A DNA stretch of 64,000 nucleotides from Stratiolaelaps scimitus. Lineage: Eukaryota > Arthropoda > Arachnida > Mesostigmata > Laelapidae. The stretch is from positions 6,211,501 through 6,275,500 of the forward strand of contig JABWDB010000011.1 of assembly GCA_019614645.1 (NCBI GenBank), read 5' to 3'. Shown piece by piece: positions 63,737 to 64,000 of the stretch (position 1 is the first letter of the stretch; each line of letters opens with the position of its first letter). The notes under the pieces were generated by a model that did no database searches, had not been told where the DNA came from, and worked only from the letters and a program-made list of their open reading frames with translations. The position numbers were made by a program, and so were the translations under genes.

Positions 63737-64000
63737 TTGTTGTTTTTCCTACAGTGCTCGCTTAATAATTACTTCATCAGCATTAGTCGCTATAATATAG
63801 ACGTATCTTAACACACCGATCGGCATCGTAGAACTTTTCAATTGGAAACTATATGTTCAGCGATTGTATTGTAACCGGTGTCGCTTTCCGTCAGTGCGAG
63901 TTAGTTGCTAGGGCGGACAACGGATGCTAACCCTCATGAGCCACCACATCAGAGGAATCGACAGTCATTGAAGTATGCAGCTACTGGTGTTACCTCTCTT
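63203..64000. other. Gene-free window end
   Basis: Only the TTG/CTG repeat at 63.7 kb is recognisable. Confidence 0.4.
63703..63750. repeat. (TTG/CTG)n trinucleotide repeat
   Basis: Mixed GTT and GCT units. Confidence 0.85.

Overview
This 64 kb window looks like non-coding nuclear DNA from an animal, most probably an arthropod. I found no operons, no ribosome-binding-site-led genes, no rRNA, no intact tRNA gene and no CRISPR array. What I did find is metazoan-type: dozens of dinucleotide and trinucleotide microsatellites, tRNA-derived SINEs, a fossil Tc3-like transposon and a mariner-type MITE remnant. Base composition is close to balanced by eye, with GC-rich stretches (G/C homopolymers, CGG/CAG repeats) alternating with short AT-rich blocks that hold most of the recognisable transposable-element debris. 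A mite or another arachnid would fit, but I cannot fix the lineage from this sequence alone.

Layout: 1-19 kb is simple-sequence-rich DNA with an AT-rich block at about 2.9-3.6 kb, a long open stretch at 10.3-10.85 kb and a 74-bp perfect AT palindrome at 18.3 kb. At 19.23-19.36 kb lies a 5'-truncated SINE with a 13-bp target-site duplication. Copies of a second tRNA-like SINE family sit at 24.73-24.85 and 25.28-25.41 kb. A 41-bp dispersed repeat at 28.3 kb has an inverted partner at 59.2 kb. At 32.79-33.53 kb there is a GC-box/CRE/TATA cluster upstream of the best candidate coding ORF in the window. At 37.37-37.98 kb lies a degenerate Tc3-like transposon, at 51.31 kb a mariner-type MITE, and at 62.7-63.2 kb a nested SINE: a full-length tRNA-Ser(GCU)-derived SINE with an 11-bp target-site duplication inserted into a copy of the second family.

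Almost all long reading frames contain translated microsatellites (for example Tyr-Ile repeats from TA tracts) or overlap equally long frames on the other strand, and I do not treat them as genes. A few ORFs with ordinary protein-like composition are listed at low confidence as possible exons; none matches a family I recognise. The window may be largely intergenic or lie inside a long intron. Nothing here supports a new multi-gene system. The best-supported novel content is the repeat biology: two SINE families, their nesting, and an unassigned 41-bp dispersed repeat.
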